Positions 33,134 through 42,232 of a stretch of 64,000 nt of DNA are shown in pieces. A program made the translations under genes and the position numbers. Source of the stretch: WVXP01 sp964348095 (lineage in GTDB: Bacteria > Desulfobacterota > BSN033 > WVXP01); the NCBI GenBank assembly GCA_964348095.1, contig CAYGBK010000083.1:57222-121221 (forward strand). The letters are read 5' to 3'. The first letter of the stretch is position 1; every line of letters begins with the position of its first letter. A model generated the notes under the pieces. That model saw nothing but the letters and a program-made list of their open reading frames with translations, had not been told where the DNA came from and made no database searches.

Positions 33134-35854
33134 TTACGAACATCCACTGGTAGCCCCGCAGTTGAGACACTTGTAACAGGAGCCATTTCGAACCATTATG
33201 GACCCGCAGTCGGGGCAGGGAGGGGCGTCTTCCTGGGCGGCAAAAGTGAGCCCTTTTTTCCCATCACCTTCGGACTCATCCTCTAGGCCTTCTGGAGCGC
33301 TATCAACCAACACTCCCATTTCAGCCTGCTCCTCCTTTGTCAAGAATCTCGAAGCCAGCCACCGGAAAATATAATCGCTGAGAGACTTGGCGATAGGTAT
33401 TTGGGGATTCTTGGTGAAACCCGAGGGTTCAAATCGCGTATGGGCAAATTTGTTTATGAGAACCTTTAGAGGAACCCCATACTGAAGCGTCAAGGACACA
33501 GCCGTCGCAAAGCAGTCCATTAGACCGGAAACGACGCTTCCCTCTTTTGCAATCACGACAAAGATTTCTCCTGGAGTCCCATCGTCATACATCCCAACAG
33601 TTATGTAACCCTCGTGGTTTCCGATGCTGAACTTGTGGGTTAAGGATTTTCTCTCATCGGAAAGACGACGGCGATAGGGACTTCCTTTTATCGCATAATC
33701 CTCTTCCTGTCTCTGACTCAGTGGTTGCGTCCGTTTTGACCCATCTCGGTAGATTGCAACGGCCTTGAGACCGAGCTGCCACGCCTGGATGTAAGCCTCT
33801 GCAATCTCATCAACTGTCGTCTCATTTGGGACATTAATGGTCTTGGATATGGCCCCTGAAATAAAGGGTTGAACGGCACCCATCATTTTGATGTGCCCCA
33901 TATAATCTATGGACCGGCTTCCATGGATAGGCTTAAAGGCACAGTCAAAAACTGGCAGGTCGGCCTCCTTTAGGGGTGACGCACCTTCAATGGTCTCCTT
34001 TCTGTCGAGAAACTCAAGAATCTCCTTTGTGTCGTCTTCGGAATACCCCAAGCGATCAAGAGCCCGCGAAACGGTATTGTTGACAATCTTGAGAACCCCG
34101 CCACCTACAAGCTTCTTGTATTTGACAAGCGAGATATCAGGCTCGATTCCGGTCGTGTCACAGTCCATCATAAAGGCGATAGTCCCCGTGGGAGCCAAGA
34201 CCGTTACCTGTCCATTTCGAAAACCATGGGCCTCGCCCTCCTCGATCGAGTTCTCCCATACCTCGTGAACAGCGCCCAGCAGGTCGAGGGGAACATATGC
34301 CGAATTTATCTTGGAAACCGCCCGGTAATGCTTTCGAATAACCTCATCCATTAATTTCCGATTCGACTTGAACCCCTCAAAGGGCCCCATTGCCTCGGCA
34401 ATCTTCGCCGACGTCAGATAGGCCTGCCCGGTCATGAGTGCCGTAATAGCCGCTGCGTAATTCCTTCCCGAATCGCTATCATACGGAAGACCGCGGGCCA
34501 TCAGCAGGGCACCGAGGTTGGCGTATCCCAAGCCAAGAGCTCGATAATCGTGGCTGTTCTTGGCAATAGCCTCTGTCGGATACCCGGCATTATCCACGAT
34601 GATTTCCTGGGCGAGAATTATGACCTCCACAGCGTGGCGAAAAGCGGAGACATCAAACTCGCCCTCGTCGTTCAGAAACTTCAAGAGATTAAGGGAAGCC
34701 AGATTGCAGGCAGAGTCATCGAGAAACATATACTCGCTGCAGGGGTTCGAGGCATTGATCCGTCCACTATGAGGGCAGGTGTGCCAGCTATTTATCGTCG
34801 TGTCAAACTGCATCCCTGGATCGCCAGAGACATGAGTTCCCTCTGCAATCAGGCGGAGTATCTCCCTGGCCTGATATGTCTCCATCACTTCTCCAGTGGT
34901 AACGGCCCGAACCTGCCACGTCCCATTATCCAAAACGGCCTTCATAAACTCGTCAGGAACCCGAACACTGTGATTGGCGTTCTGAAAGAACACCGATCCA
35001 TAAGCCTCACCATTGAAAGAACCGTCGTACCCTGCGTCGATCAGAGCCCATACCTTTTTTTCCTCATCTTTTTTGCTATTAATGAACTCAATGACATCGG
35101 GATGATCGACATTGAGGATTACCATCTTGGCAGCTCTTCGAGTCTTACCTCCCGATTTGATGACACCAGCAAAGGCATCGTAGCCTTTCATGAAGGATAC
35201 AGGACCCGATGCGGTTCCCCCACCCGAAAGATGTTCCTTTGAAGACCGGAGAGAGGAGAGGTTTGTGCCAGTCCCGGATCCGTGCTTGAAAAGCATGCCT
35301 TCGATTTTCGCCAGTTCGAGGATAGAAGCCATGGAGTCCTGTACGGAATTGATGAAACATGCAGAACACTGCGGTTTCTCCTCGATACCGCAATTGAACC
35401 ACACAGGGCTGTTGAAGGAGGCCATCTGATAGAGAATAAGGTAGGCAAGTTCATCGTGGAAGGCTTCACCAGCGTCTGGAGACACAAAGTACCCCTGCGC
35501 CCTCCCCCAGTTCGTCATTGTGTCGGTAACTCTTCCGATTAGCTGGCGAAGGCTCGACTCTCTCTGCGGGCTTCCCTGAATTCCACGGAAGTATTTAGAG
35601 GCGACGACATTGACGGCCATCTGTGACCAAAAGGAAGGAAACTCTAAGTCGTTCTGCTCAAAAACTTTTTCTCCGCTCTCGTTAATAATGCTTGCATCTC
35701 GCTTTTCCCAATCCACCATGTCAAAAGGAGAGATCCCCTTTTTCGTTAAGTGGCGGCGAATGGTCACCCCTCGACGTGCGTGTTCTGGTCTTCTCCCACC
35801 GGATTCAGATTCTCTTGCTCGGGACTCGCCCTTGGGAATCTTCTCCTGACTCAT
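33134..35854 (-). CDS. nrdJ: Adenosylcobalamin-dependent ribonucleotide reductase (class II)
   Basis: A 906-residue class II RNR that reduces ribonucleotides using adenosylcobalamin to make the thiyl radical, independent of oxygen. The catalytic core has the N-x-C-x-E motif (NASNPCSEYMFLDDSACN) and conserved SFNSPVWFN, HGSGTGTNLSSLR, KTRRAAKMV and APTGTIAFMMDCDTTGIEP. A TSCPD-type domain lies at about 760-850 and a C-terminal zinc ribbon (CPDCG, CYKCLNCG) carries the thioredoxin-reducible cysteines. AGGAGGG precedes the ATG. Candidate NrdR boxes lie about 100 bases upstream. No other RNR is in the window, so DNA synthesis may depend on cobalamin. Confidence 0.96.
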   Translation of the reverse strand: MSQEKIPKGESRARESESGGRRPEHARRGVTIRRHLTKKGISPFDMVDWEKRDASIINESGEKVFEQNDLEFPSFWSQMAVNVVASKYFRGIQGSPQRESSLRQLIGRVTDTMTNWGRAQGYFVSPDAGEAFHDELAYLILYQMASFNSPVWFNCGIEEKPQCSACFINSVQDSMASILELAKIEGMLFKHGSGTGTNLSSLRSSKEHLSGGGTASGPVSFMKGYDAFAGVIKSGGKTRRAAKMVILNVDHPDVIEFINSKKDEEKKVWALIDAGYDGSFNGEAYGSVFFQNANHSVRVPDEFMKAVLDNGTWQVRAVTTGEVMETYQAREILRLIAEGTHVSGDPGMQFDTTINSWHTCPHSGRINASNPCSEYMFLDDSACNLASLNLLKFLNDEGEFDVSAFRHAVEVIILAQEIIVDNAGYPTEAIAKNSHDYRALGLGYANLGALLMARGLPYDSDSGRNYAAAITALMTGQAYLTSAKIAEAMGPFEGFKSNRKLMDEVIRKHYRAVSKINSAYVPLDLLGAVHEVWENSIEEGEAHGFRNGQVTVLAPTGTIAFMMDCDTTGIEPDISLVKYKKLVGGGVLKIVNNTVSRALDRLGYSEDDTKEILEFLDRKETIEGASPLKEADLPVFDCAFKPIHGSRSIDYMGHIKMMGAVQPFISGAISKTINVPNETTVDEIAEAYIQAWQLGLKAVAIYRDGSKRTQPLSQRQEEDYAIKGSPYRRRLSDERKSLTHKFSIGNHEGYITVGMYDDGTPGEIFVVIAKEGSVVSGLMDCFATAVSLTLQYGVPLKVLINKFAHTRFEPSGFTKNPQIPIAKSLSDYIFRWLASRFLTKEEQAEMGVLVDSAPEGLEDESEGDGKKGLTFAAQEDAPPCPDCGSIMVRNGSCYKCLNCGATSGCS

Positions 35855-35943
35855 CCGTTACCCCCTCCTAGGATTGAAGCATCATCACCATGATAGCTTC
35901 CTTAATAAAGCTAGCCCAATCGACCGACCATGTCAAGAAAAAA

Positions 35944-35990
35944 TTACTATATATAGTATTTATCCACATTTATTCCACAAAATGTTGATA
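35944..35990. promoter_or_regulatory. Candidate paired NrdR boxes upstream of nrdJ
   Basis: Site A (35944-35959) contains the perfect palindrome ACTATATATAGT, the core of the NrdR consensus acaCwATATATwGtgt. Site B (35975-35990, CCACAAAATGTTGATA) matches less well, about 10 of 15 positions. Their centres are exactly 31 bases apart, three helical turns, the usual spacing of paired NrdR boxes. They lie 90-136 bases upstream of the nrdJ ATG. Confidence 0.7.
35960..35968 (+). promoter_or_regulatory. DnaA box between the NrdR sites
   Basis: TTATCCACA, a perfect match to the strong DnaA consensus, directly follows NrdR site A, and a near copy (TTATTCCACA) follows. DnaA controls the nrdAB operon in E. 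coli, so it may link nrdJ to replication here. A nine-base match alone could be chance. Confidence 0.5.
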
Positions 35991-36174
35991 TTTCATGCTC
36001 TCAGAAGATCGTCTCCCCGTGACTGACCCTCCCGACCACGTCCATGAAATACCACGGGATTCCAACCATCCCCTCGGTTATCCCGGGCCAGAATCGAGCG
36101 GAATTCACCCCCTTCGTCTCCGTCCAGAAGGACGCCTTGCGACTTGTCTAAGATATCCTCAGGTTTCACGGGGG

Positions 36175-36206
36175 TTGCTTGGGTCAACGCATGTATAGTA
36201 TAATAC
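36175..36206 (+). promoter_or_regulatory. lexA promoter with overlapping palindrome
   Basis: TTGCTT (36175-36180), an 18-base spacer and TATAAT (36199-36204) form a sigma-70 promoter 19 bases upstream of the lexA ATG. GTATAGTATAATAC (36193-36206) is a GTAT-N6-ATAC palindrome that covers the -10, a plausible LexA autoregulatory site, although it does not match the E. coli or Gram-positive SOS consensus. Confidence 0.6.
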
Positions 36207-36222
36207 GGTCGGAGAGAGCATT

Positions 36223-36834
36223 ATGGTTTTGACTAAACGTCAAAAAGAGATTCTCGATTTTATCAAGCAGTCCATCGTGAAAAGAGGATTTCCACCCTCG
36301 GTTCGGGAGATCGGAGAACATTTTGGCATCTATCCCCGTGCCGCCTTTGATCACCTGAGAGCCTTGGAAAGAAAAGGTTTTGTCAGGCGAAGCGCTGCCA
36401 AGAGCCGGGGAATTGAGGTCCGGGATTTCACGGAAAAGCCTGCCGAACCCGATGCCCGCCAGGTTCCCCTTTTAGGGCGCGTTGCTGCAGGAGGACCGAC
36501 GCTCGCCGTGGAAAACATCGAATCGATCATGAACATTCCAAAAGAGTGGGCAGGGGGTGAGGAGGTTTTTTTCCTCAGAGTCAGGGGTGACAGTATGGCA
36601 CCCTTTATCCTGGAGGGAGACCTGGCGCTCGTTCGGTCTCAGGCCTCGGCTGACACGGGCGACGTGGTGGTCGCTTTGCTTGATGACGAGGCAACGGTGA
36701 AGCGATTCTATAAAGAGAACAGTCATGTTGTCCTGAAGCCGGACAATCCGAAGTGGGAAACCCTTCGAATAAAGGAAGCGTCACGAGATTTTCGTCTTGT
36801 CGGAAGGGTCATTGGGGTTTACCGGAGGCTATAA
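36223..36834 (+). CDS. lexA: SOS repressor LexA
   Basis: A 203-residue LexA. The N-terminal winged helix covers residues 1-66 (TKRQKEILDFIKQ, PPSVREIGEHFGI). The self-cleavage bond is Ala89-Gly90 (GRVAAGGP), and the Ser/Lys dyad is S124 (GDSM) and K160 (EATVKRF), so RecA-stimulated autocleavage should work. The recognition helix IYPRAAFDHLRALER differs from E. coli LexA, so the operator sequence probably differs too. It is divergent from nrdJ with 368 bases between. GGAGAGAGCATT is the ribosome site. Confidence 0.95.
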   Translation: MVLTKRQKEILDFIKQSIVKRGFPPSVREIGEHFGIYPRAAFDHLRALERKGFVRRSAAKSRGIEVRDFTEKPAEPDARQVPLLGRVAAGGPTLAVENIESIMNIPKEWAGGEEVFFLRVRGDSMAPFILEGDLALVRSQASADTGDVVVALLDDEATVKRFYKENSHVVLKPDNPKWETLRIKEASRDFRLVGRVIGVYRRL

Positions 36835-36965
36835 ATGTGCCGCCCATGGTTTCTCTGCATGCCTCTGAGATCTCCCTGGTTTTCGACGATGTCCAGGCAG
36901 TCCGAAAAATTCGGGTTATGCCAACTCTCGCTATCTTCTTGTGAGGTGGCGCCCCCGCGTCTCAA

Positions 36966-38324
36966 TTAAGACCCGGGGACCTTCCCCCCCAAGTGCAGTT
37001 CCAGATCAACAAAAGCGTTCCGAAGCTTAATGTGGGTCTTCACATATTCCCGCCGACTCTCTAAGAAACTCCGCTGGGATTCTAAGAGATACAGCCTGTT
37101 CAACTGCATCGCATTCACCCACTTCTTTGCGTATTCAAGGATTCTTTCTCGGAGAGGGAGAATCTTCTCTCGAAAATGCCGGGCACGGGTCTGGAAGAGG
37201 TGTATTTGTTCTATATCTTTAGTCACCTCCTCTCGGATTCGGCCTTCTAGAGCCTGAAGTCTCTTCTGAGTCTGCCTTAGCTTGTGTTGAGTCCTTGAGA
37301 TGCGGGCCTGGTTCTGGTCAAAAATGGGGACCTGGATGTCGAGGCCTGGACCGAAAACGTTGGTTCCGTCGGTGTCTCTCTCATAGGAAACACCCAAATT
37401 CACGTGTTTCAAAAATCGGGCCCTTTCCAGATCGAGCGCTCGTTCGGTTTGGTTTATTTCAAATTGGGCGATTCTTACGTCAAACCGGTGTGTGAGGGCA
37501 TGTTGGACGGCGGCCTCTAGCTCCGGAAGATCGCCGATACCTTCCGGTTCTGTTTCAGCCAATGTATAGACGAATTGAGATGGACCGAGTCCGAGGGTGC
37601 GATCAAGGTGAGCCGTCGCTACCGCCAAATCGGTCTCAGAACTCGCCAGCTCCAACTCGGCCTCCAACACCATGACCTGGGTTAGATAGACATCCGAGTC
37701 CTGTATGAACCCGAAATCTCGCCTCACAGCGATCTCGTCCCTGATTTCACGGAATTTCTCGAGAATCTCTTCTGTCTCTTCAGTCATCCTGCTCAAATAG
37801 GTGACCGTATCGTAAGCTTTTTTAACCTCTGCCGCAGTGTTCACCACCCCCTGCCCCACTTTCATGATGGCGACTTCCAATTCGGCGGCGGCCACCTTCT
37901 TCCGAAGGGGTATCTGCCAGAGATCGGACAAAGCAAAGAACCCCCCGGCCTCAATGTTGGTCCGTCCACCGCCGGAGGGAAATCGAAAAAGCCCTTCAAG
38001 GGTGGGATTGGTAAGAAGGCCTGCCTGGATCAGGTCGGATTTTGCTATACCAATCTTCTCGAACTCGCTCTGAAGATCACGATTGTTCATCAAGGCGATT
38101 CGGACCGCCTCCTCGCGGGAGAGGCCGTCGGCCAAGAGACGATTAACCTCCTGCTGGATGTATGTCTTCTCTTGTTCTGACCTTTCCCAGACGAGTTTCT
38201 GTCCGATTCGCTCTTGAGAGATCTCTGCGATTCTCTCCCATTCTCGTTCGGTCTGGACAGTTGCACAGCCTCCAAGCAAGAACAGTGTGAGAACCGTCTT
38301 ACCAAGAATTCTTTTCCACGTCAT
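36966..38324 (-). CDS. TolC-family outer-membrane efflux lipoprotein
   Basis: A 452-residue outer-membrane factor of the CusC/CzcC kind. The N-terminus is a lipoprotein signal with lipobox LLGGC (VLTLFLLGGCATV), and the body shows the two OEP repeats with long coiled-coil helices (SREEAVRIALMNNRDLQ; VQHALTHRFDVRIAQFEINQ). It forms the outer-membrane duct of an RND or similar efflux pump. I use the ATG at 38324 with AAGGGG upstream. It follows the multicopper oxidase gene by 32 bases on the same strand, so the pair looks like a copper-handling operon, but no inner-membrane pump gene is next to it. Confidence 0.9.
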   Translation of the reverse strand: MTWKRILGKTVLTLFLLGGCATVQTEREWERIAEISQERIGQKLVWERSEQEKTYIQQEVNRLLADGLSREEAVRIALMNNRDLQSEFEKIGIAKSDLIQAGLLTNPTLEGLFRFPSGGGRTNIEAGGFFALSDLWQIPLRKKVAAAELEVAIMKVGQGVVNTAAEVKKAYDTVTYLSRMTEETEEILEKFREIRDEIAVRRDFGFIQDSDVYLTQVMVLEAELELASSETDLAVATAHLDRTLGLGPSQFVYTLAETEPEGIGDLPELEAAVQHALTHRFDVRIAQFEINQTERALDLERARFLKHVNLGVSYERDTDGTNVFGPGLDIQVPIFDQNQARISRTQHKLRQTQKRLQALEGRIREEVTKDIEQIHLFQTRARHFREKILPLRERILEYAKKWVNAMQLNRLYLLESQRSFLESRREYVKTHIKLRNAFVDLELHLGGKVPGS

Positions 38325-38356
38325 TGGATACCCCTTCGCATTATTCACGGCTTTAC

Positions 38357-39568
38357 CTAGACTTCTTTCACATTCTTTGGAATCACGTAGAGGAAGGTGA
38401 ACATTCCCCCATGAGGCATGATCCCCATCGGAATATCGGCATGGGCGTTAATAATATGGTGAAGTTTATGACAGTGCATGCGCCAGACCCCCGGATTAGA
38501 GGCGATGAATTCTACGTCACGTGTCGTACCGGGTGGCACATTGATTGTGTTTCCAGGCCATTGGGCTGACTCCGGAATAGGACCACCCTCTGTCCCCACA
38601 ACATTCCAGGTGTGACCGTGGACATGGATCGGATGACTGCTCATAGTGAGGTTGCCGAAGCGAATTCGCACCCGAGAACCCTCCCTGGCGGTCAGGACCT
38701 CAACGTCTGGGGCCACTTTTCCATTAAAAGTGAACCAGTTGAAATCCATGGTCACGAGATTGGGCCGATCATTCCCGGGAAGCAACGCAAATGCCTGTAG
38801 CATGATGGCAACGTCTTTATCGATCCTGTGCTTTGGCTTCTTCGGATGGATAACAAATAACCCGCCGAGGCCCATGCCGTCCTGCTTCATCATGTTGAAC
38901 CCGGTGTGGTACATGTAGGTGCCGACTTGGTGGAGGGTAAACTCGTAAACAAAGGTGCCGCCCGGGGGCACAGGAGGCTGTGTCGCGCCACCCGCTCCAT
39001 CCATGTCGTTGGGAACCTCCAGCCCGTGCCAATGAATGCTTGTGGGCTCGGGAAGTTCATTTTTCAACAGGACACGGACACGGTCTCCCTCTACTGCCTC
39101 GATCGTCGGCCCGGGCATCGATCCATTGTAGCCCCAAAGTTTGACCTCTTTCGGCTGAACCGCGTGATGCATGCCACCGGTAAACCGAGCAGAAGCTTCG
39201 ATGAACGGCCACTCGGGCATACGGCCCTCGGTAAAGACCCGCTTGACCGGCTGAGCAATCAAGGTAAAGACCTTAACGTTCCCTTCCCTCTTGAAACCGA
39301 GTGGCGGCACATTCAGCGTGTGAACCTGCCCCATCTGTCTCCCTGAAAGCGCTGGTGGAGGCGAGATAGGAACGTTTGGGTCTGCCCATGCCACGGGGAG
39401 GGATGAAGAGGCGTGATGTGGAGAACCGCCCGGGGTAGGCTCCAGACCGGAGCCGTGACCCTCCATTTCCATAGCCATAGGACGAGATCTTCCTAGGGAA
39501 AACAACGAGAAGCCTCCAGCCACGGCTGCCCCAAAGAGGGTCTTGAGAAAACTTCTTCTCCATAACAT
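38357..39568 (-). CDS. Tat-exported multicopper oxidase, CopA/CueO-like, with a changed copper ligand
   Basis: A 403-residue cupredoxin enzyme. The Tat signal RRSFLKTLFGAAVAGGF is followed by a His/Met-rich stretch (MAMEMEGHGSG). Copper motifs are HWHGLEVP, YMYHTGFN, HPIHVHGHTWN and WRMHCHKLHH. In the second motif the usual HxH is HTG, so one trinuclear-centre histidine is missing; the others are intact. It starts at the ATG at 39568 with GGAGG upstream. It probably oxidises Cu(I) or a metal in the periplasm, or has lost oxidase activity. It forms a unit with the TolC lipoprotein gene. The stop is TAG with TGA four codons on. Confidence 0.88.
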   Translation of the reverse strand: MLWRRSFLKTLFGAAVAGGFSLFSLGRSRPMAMEMEGHGSGLEPTPGGSPHHASSSLPVAWADPNVPISPPPALSGRQMGQVHTLNVPPLGFKREGNVKVFTLIAQPVKRVFTEGRMPEWPFIEASARFTGGMHHAVQPKEVKLWGYNGSMPGPTIEAVEGDRVRVLLKNELPEPTSIHWHGLEVPNDMDGAGGATQPPVPPGGTFVYEFTLHQVGTYMYHTGFNMMKQDGMGLGGLFVIHPKKPKHRIDKDVAIMLQAFALLPGNDRPNLVTMDFNWFTFNGKVAPDVEVLTAREGSRVRIRFGNLTMSSHPIHVHGHTWNVVGTEGGPIPESAQWPGNTINVPPGTTRDVEFIASNPGVWRMHCHKLHHIINAHADIPMGIMPHGGMFTFLYVIPKNVKEV

Positions 39569-39854
39569 CACGTAACCTCCTGCCTTAATCGGTTTGGTCC
39601 AATAGGACCACTTTCCTTTTCGTCTCTGTTGGAACACCCTAACCATGCGAGGGATTTCTGTGTCACACCCGGTTTCTGACCCGCAGCAAAACCTTGCCCA
39701 GGAAAATCGAAGAGTTGAGAGTGTTTTACCGCATGACCATGAGACGCCAGTATAGGTCTGGGGTGGTCCCTTGAAAACCCTCCGGGGTTAACCATATATA
39801 TAAATCATTCCAAGAATAGAAACTTGGAACAAGCGCCTCGCCTAGAGATTTTCT

Positions 39855-40925
39855 ATGACATCGGAAGAGATCGTCAGATTCCGTGATCACCTATTTGCGT
39901 GGTACCACGACCACCAGCGTTATTTGCCGTGGCGTCAGACAAAAGACCCGTATCGTCTCTGGGTTTCCGAGGTTATGCTCCAGCAAACACAGGTTAAGAA
40001 GATTCTATCTTATTATGGACGATTTGTTGACAGATTTCCAGATATTGAGCGCCTCGCCGCTGCCGATTTGCAGGACGTTCTCAAGGTCTGGGAGAAAATG
40101 GGTTACTATACACGAGCCAGGAATCTGCACAAGGCGGCGAGAATCGTCGTGGAGGGGATGGGTGGAAGGATTCCCGCAGATTACGGAGAATTTCGAAGAC
40201 TACCTGGTGTGGGGGATTACATCGCCGCGGCAGTGCAGAGTTTCGCATTCAATAAACCATACCCTGTCGTCGATGGGAACGTCAAAAGGGTATTCTCGCG
40301 ACTCTTTCTTATCGAAACTCCTATCAATACATCATTGTCCACAAAAGAGATAAAAGAAAGGGCTGAGGAGCTTTTGGACCGTGACAAACCGGGGCTGTTC
40401 AACCAAGCCATCATGGAGCTTGGGGCCACGATCTGCCGCCCTCGGCAGCCGATCTGCTCTGAATGCCCGGTGTCCCTGCTCTGCCAGGCCCGAAAGAGGG
40501 GGCGACAGGGTATCATTCCCGTCACCACGAGGCGTAAACCCCTTCCAACGGTTCACATTGCCACCGCAGTCATATACAGAAGAAACCGTGTATTGATCAC
40601 ACGACGACACCCAGACGGCCTCCTAGGAGGGTTATGGGAGTTCCCCGGCGGACAGGTCAGAAAAGGCGAAAAATCTGAGGAGGCCTGCACCAGAGAGATC
40701 AAAGAAGAAGTAAATCTGTCTGTCGAAATCCTTGAACAGCTCACAAGAATCACCCATGCGTATACGCACTTCAGAATTATCATGGATGTTTTCCGCTGCC
40801 GGTATCAGTCCGGCCGGGTCCTTTTGAGCGGTCCAGTGGATTACCGTTGGATCACCATCGATGAAATTGACAGGTTCCCATTCCCAGTCGCCAATCATAA
40901 GTTCATCCCCCTCTTGTTAGAATAG
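39855..40925 (+). CDS. mutY: A/G-specific adenine glycosylase MutY
   Basis: A 356-residue base-excision repair enzyme that removes A opposite 8-oxoguanine. Catalytic Glu39 (LWVSEVMLQQTQV), the HhH motif LPGVGDYIAAAV with Asp140 (YPVVDGNVKRV) and the [4Fe-4S] cysteines C194, C201, C204 and C210 are all present. The C-terminal Nudix-like domain (GLWEFPGGQVRKGEKSEEA; residues about 230-350) reads the 8-oxoG. It complements the MutT-like enzyme at the left edge. The stop is TAG. A region with two perfect DnaA boxes follows. Confidence 0.96.
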   Translation: MTSEEIVRFRDHLFAWYHDHQRYLPWRQTKDPYRLWVSEVMLQQTQVKKILSYYGRFVDRFPDIERLAAADLQDVLKVWEKMGYYTRARNLHKAARIVVEGMGGRIPADYGEFRRLPGVGDYIAAAVQSFAFNKPYPVVDGNVKRVFSRLFLIETPINTSLSTKEIKERAEELLDRDKPGLFNQAIMELGATICRPRQPICSECPVSLLCQARKRGRQGIIPVTTRRKPLPTVHIATAVIYRRNRVLITRRHPDGLLGGLWEFPGGQVRKGEKSEEACTREIKEEVNLSVEILEQLTRITHAYTHFRIIMDVFRCRYQSGRVLLSGPVDYRWITIDEIDRFPFPVANHKFIPLLLE

Positions 40926-41380
40926 AGAAGGAGACGATCACTCGGCATGATCCAGATAGATCACTTTACGATTTACGATGGGTTATCCACATTTGTTTAA
41001 ACACAGTAGAGAATTGTGTCATGCCTCTCCCTCCAAATGGCTAATCGTACACTTGTAAGGATAAGTATTTGAAATTAAATAATTTATTATGTAACGGAAA
41101 ACCCGTCACGTGATAGTTCTCTTGTGTCAATCGTGGCTTATGGCGCTAGGAATTCGACTTATCCACAGGATTTCCCCATTTCTGGGTCTCACGAAACTCA
41201 TCGATTAACATGGTGGAATGATAGGACGGGTAATCTCAGATTGATGTGACCCGTATTGTCAGAAAAGATGAGAAACTCTGGCAGGCCACGACCTCAACCG
41301 ATCGTCGGAATCACCAGGTCAATTGAACGAGCCACAGAAACGTGTTAGGCTAGAAAGAGCGCTAAGACACGAGGAGCGCA
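40926..41380. other. Intergenic region with two DnaA boxes and an AT-rich stretch
   Basis: About 455 bases after mutY without a gene. TTATCCACA, a perfect DnaA box, occurs at 40983-40991 and again at 41159-41167 in the same orientation. Between them, 41061-41094 is almost pure A/T (34 bases with TTAAATAATTTATTATG). That is the layout of a small origin or a DnaA-titration site, but dnaA, dnaN, gidA and rpmH are not nearby. Confidence 0.45.
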
Positions 41381-42085
41381 GTGAGATCAGGTTTGGTTGA
41401 TACGATCAAGATGCTGACCGAGAGGCCGGATCGGCCTTTTTCCTTTGATGAGATAATTGACGGTCTCGGAGCCGGCGAGGACAGGACAATTTCGGCGCTC
41501 ACTTATCTGAGGGACAGGGGAATCTTGGAGCAGAAGCCAGGGAGCACAAAATGGAGAGTCAGGGACGAGGCTATTCCCGCAATCGAGGAAATGCTATCTC
41601 TTATTGAAATAGTAAAAAAAAGGCCATCTGTATCTATTCTCAGGGGCTTTCTCTCATTCCGCCCCTTTCGGATGGGGGCCTTTTTTGGGCTAGCCAAGAA
41701 ACACGGATTCACGAGAAATCGGGTCATTCACCTTCTCAATAGGGAGAGAAACCGAGGCCATTTAAGAGAAGCTGTCATTCTTCTGCTCGGCCTCCAGATG
41801 AGCCACCTGGATTCTTTCCGATTCTATAGGAGAGTGACCTTTGTCAGCCCGGATGAATTCCGTTCATTTAAGGCCACATGCAAGGCAAAAGGACTAGACT
41901 TTGTTGAAGAAGAATTCCTCGTCGGCCAATATCCCCACGCCATCGCCCAGAGAGCTCAAGGAAGAATGGAGAGGGACTACCATCGTTCATTGATGGTGAA
42001 TCCGAGTACATGGTTTTTCCTCCAGGAATTCCGGAAACGCATCATAAGGCAGCCAGAGAACCCTGTATACGGAATCTGCCATTGA
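41381..42085 (+). CDS. Protein of unknown function with an N-terminal winged helix
   Basis: A 234-residue protein I do not recognise. Residues 5-60 look like a winged helix (FSFDEIIDGLGAGEDRTISALTYLRDRGILEQ). The middle is basic and helical (FRMGAFFGLAKKHGFTRNRVIHLLNRE), and residues 150-234 are mixed alpha/beta with no known motif. It starts at GTG with GAGGAG five bases upstream. It lies between the DnaA-box region and a ChlI-like ATPase on the same strand. It could be a regulator, but no binding motif is evident beyond the HTH. Confidence 0.75.
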   Translation: MRSGLVDTIKMLTERPDRPFSFDEIIDGLGAGEDRTISALTYLRDRGILEQKPGSTKWRVRDEAIPAIEEMLSLIEIVKKRPSVSILRGFLSFRPFRMGAFFGLAKKHGFTRNRVIHLLNRERNRGHLREAVILLLGLQMSHLDSFRFYRRVTFVSPDEFRSFKATCKAKGLDFVEEEFLVGQYPHAIAQRAQGRMERDYHRSLMVNPSTWFFLQEFRKRIIRQPENPVYGICH

Positions 42086-42232
42086 CGGCCGCTGTCGACA
42101 GGTTAAGAATCTGCAATACGATGGGCTTGATCCAAAGCGATCGATCTAACTTCCTCTTCACCGTCAGTCATGAACCGGTGCGTGTCCTCAGATTCATAGG
42201 CTTACGGACGATCGTGCGAGAAAGGGACTGAA

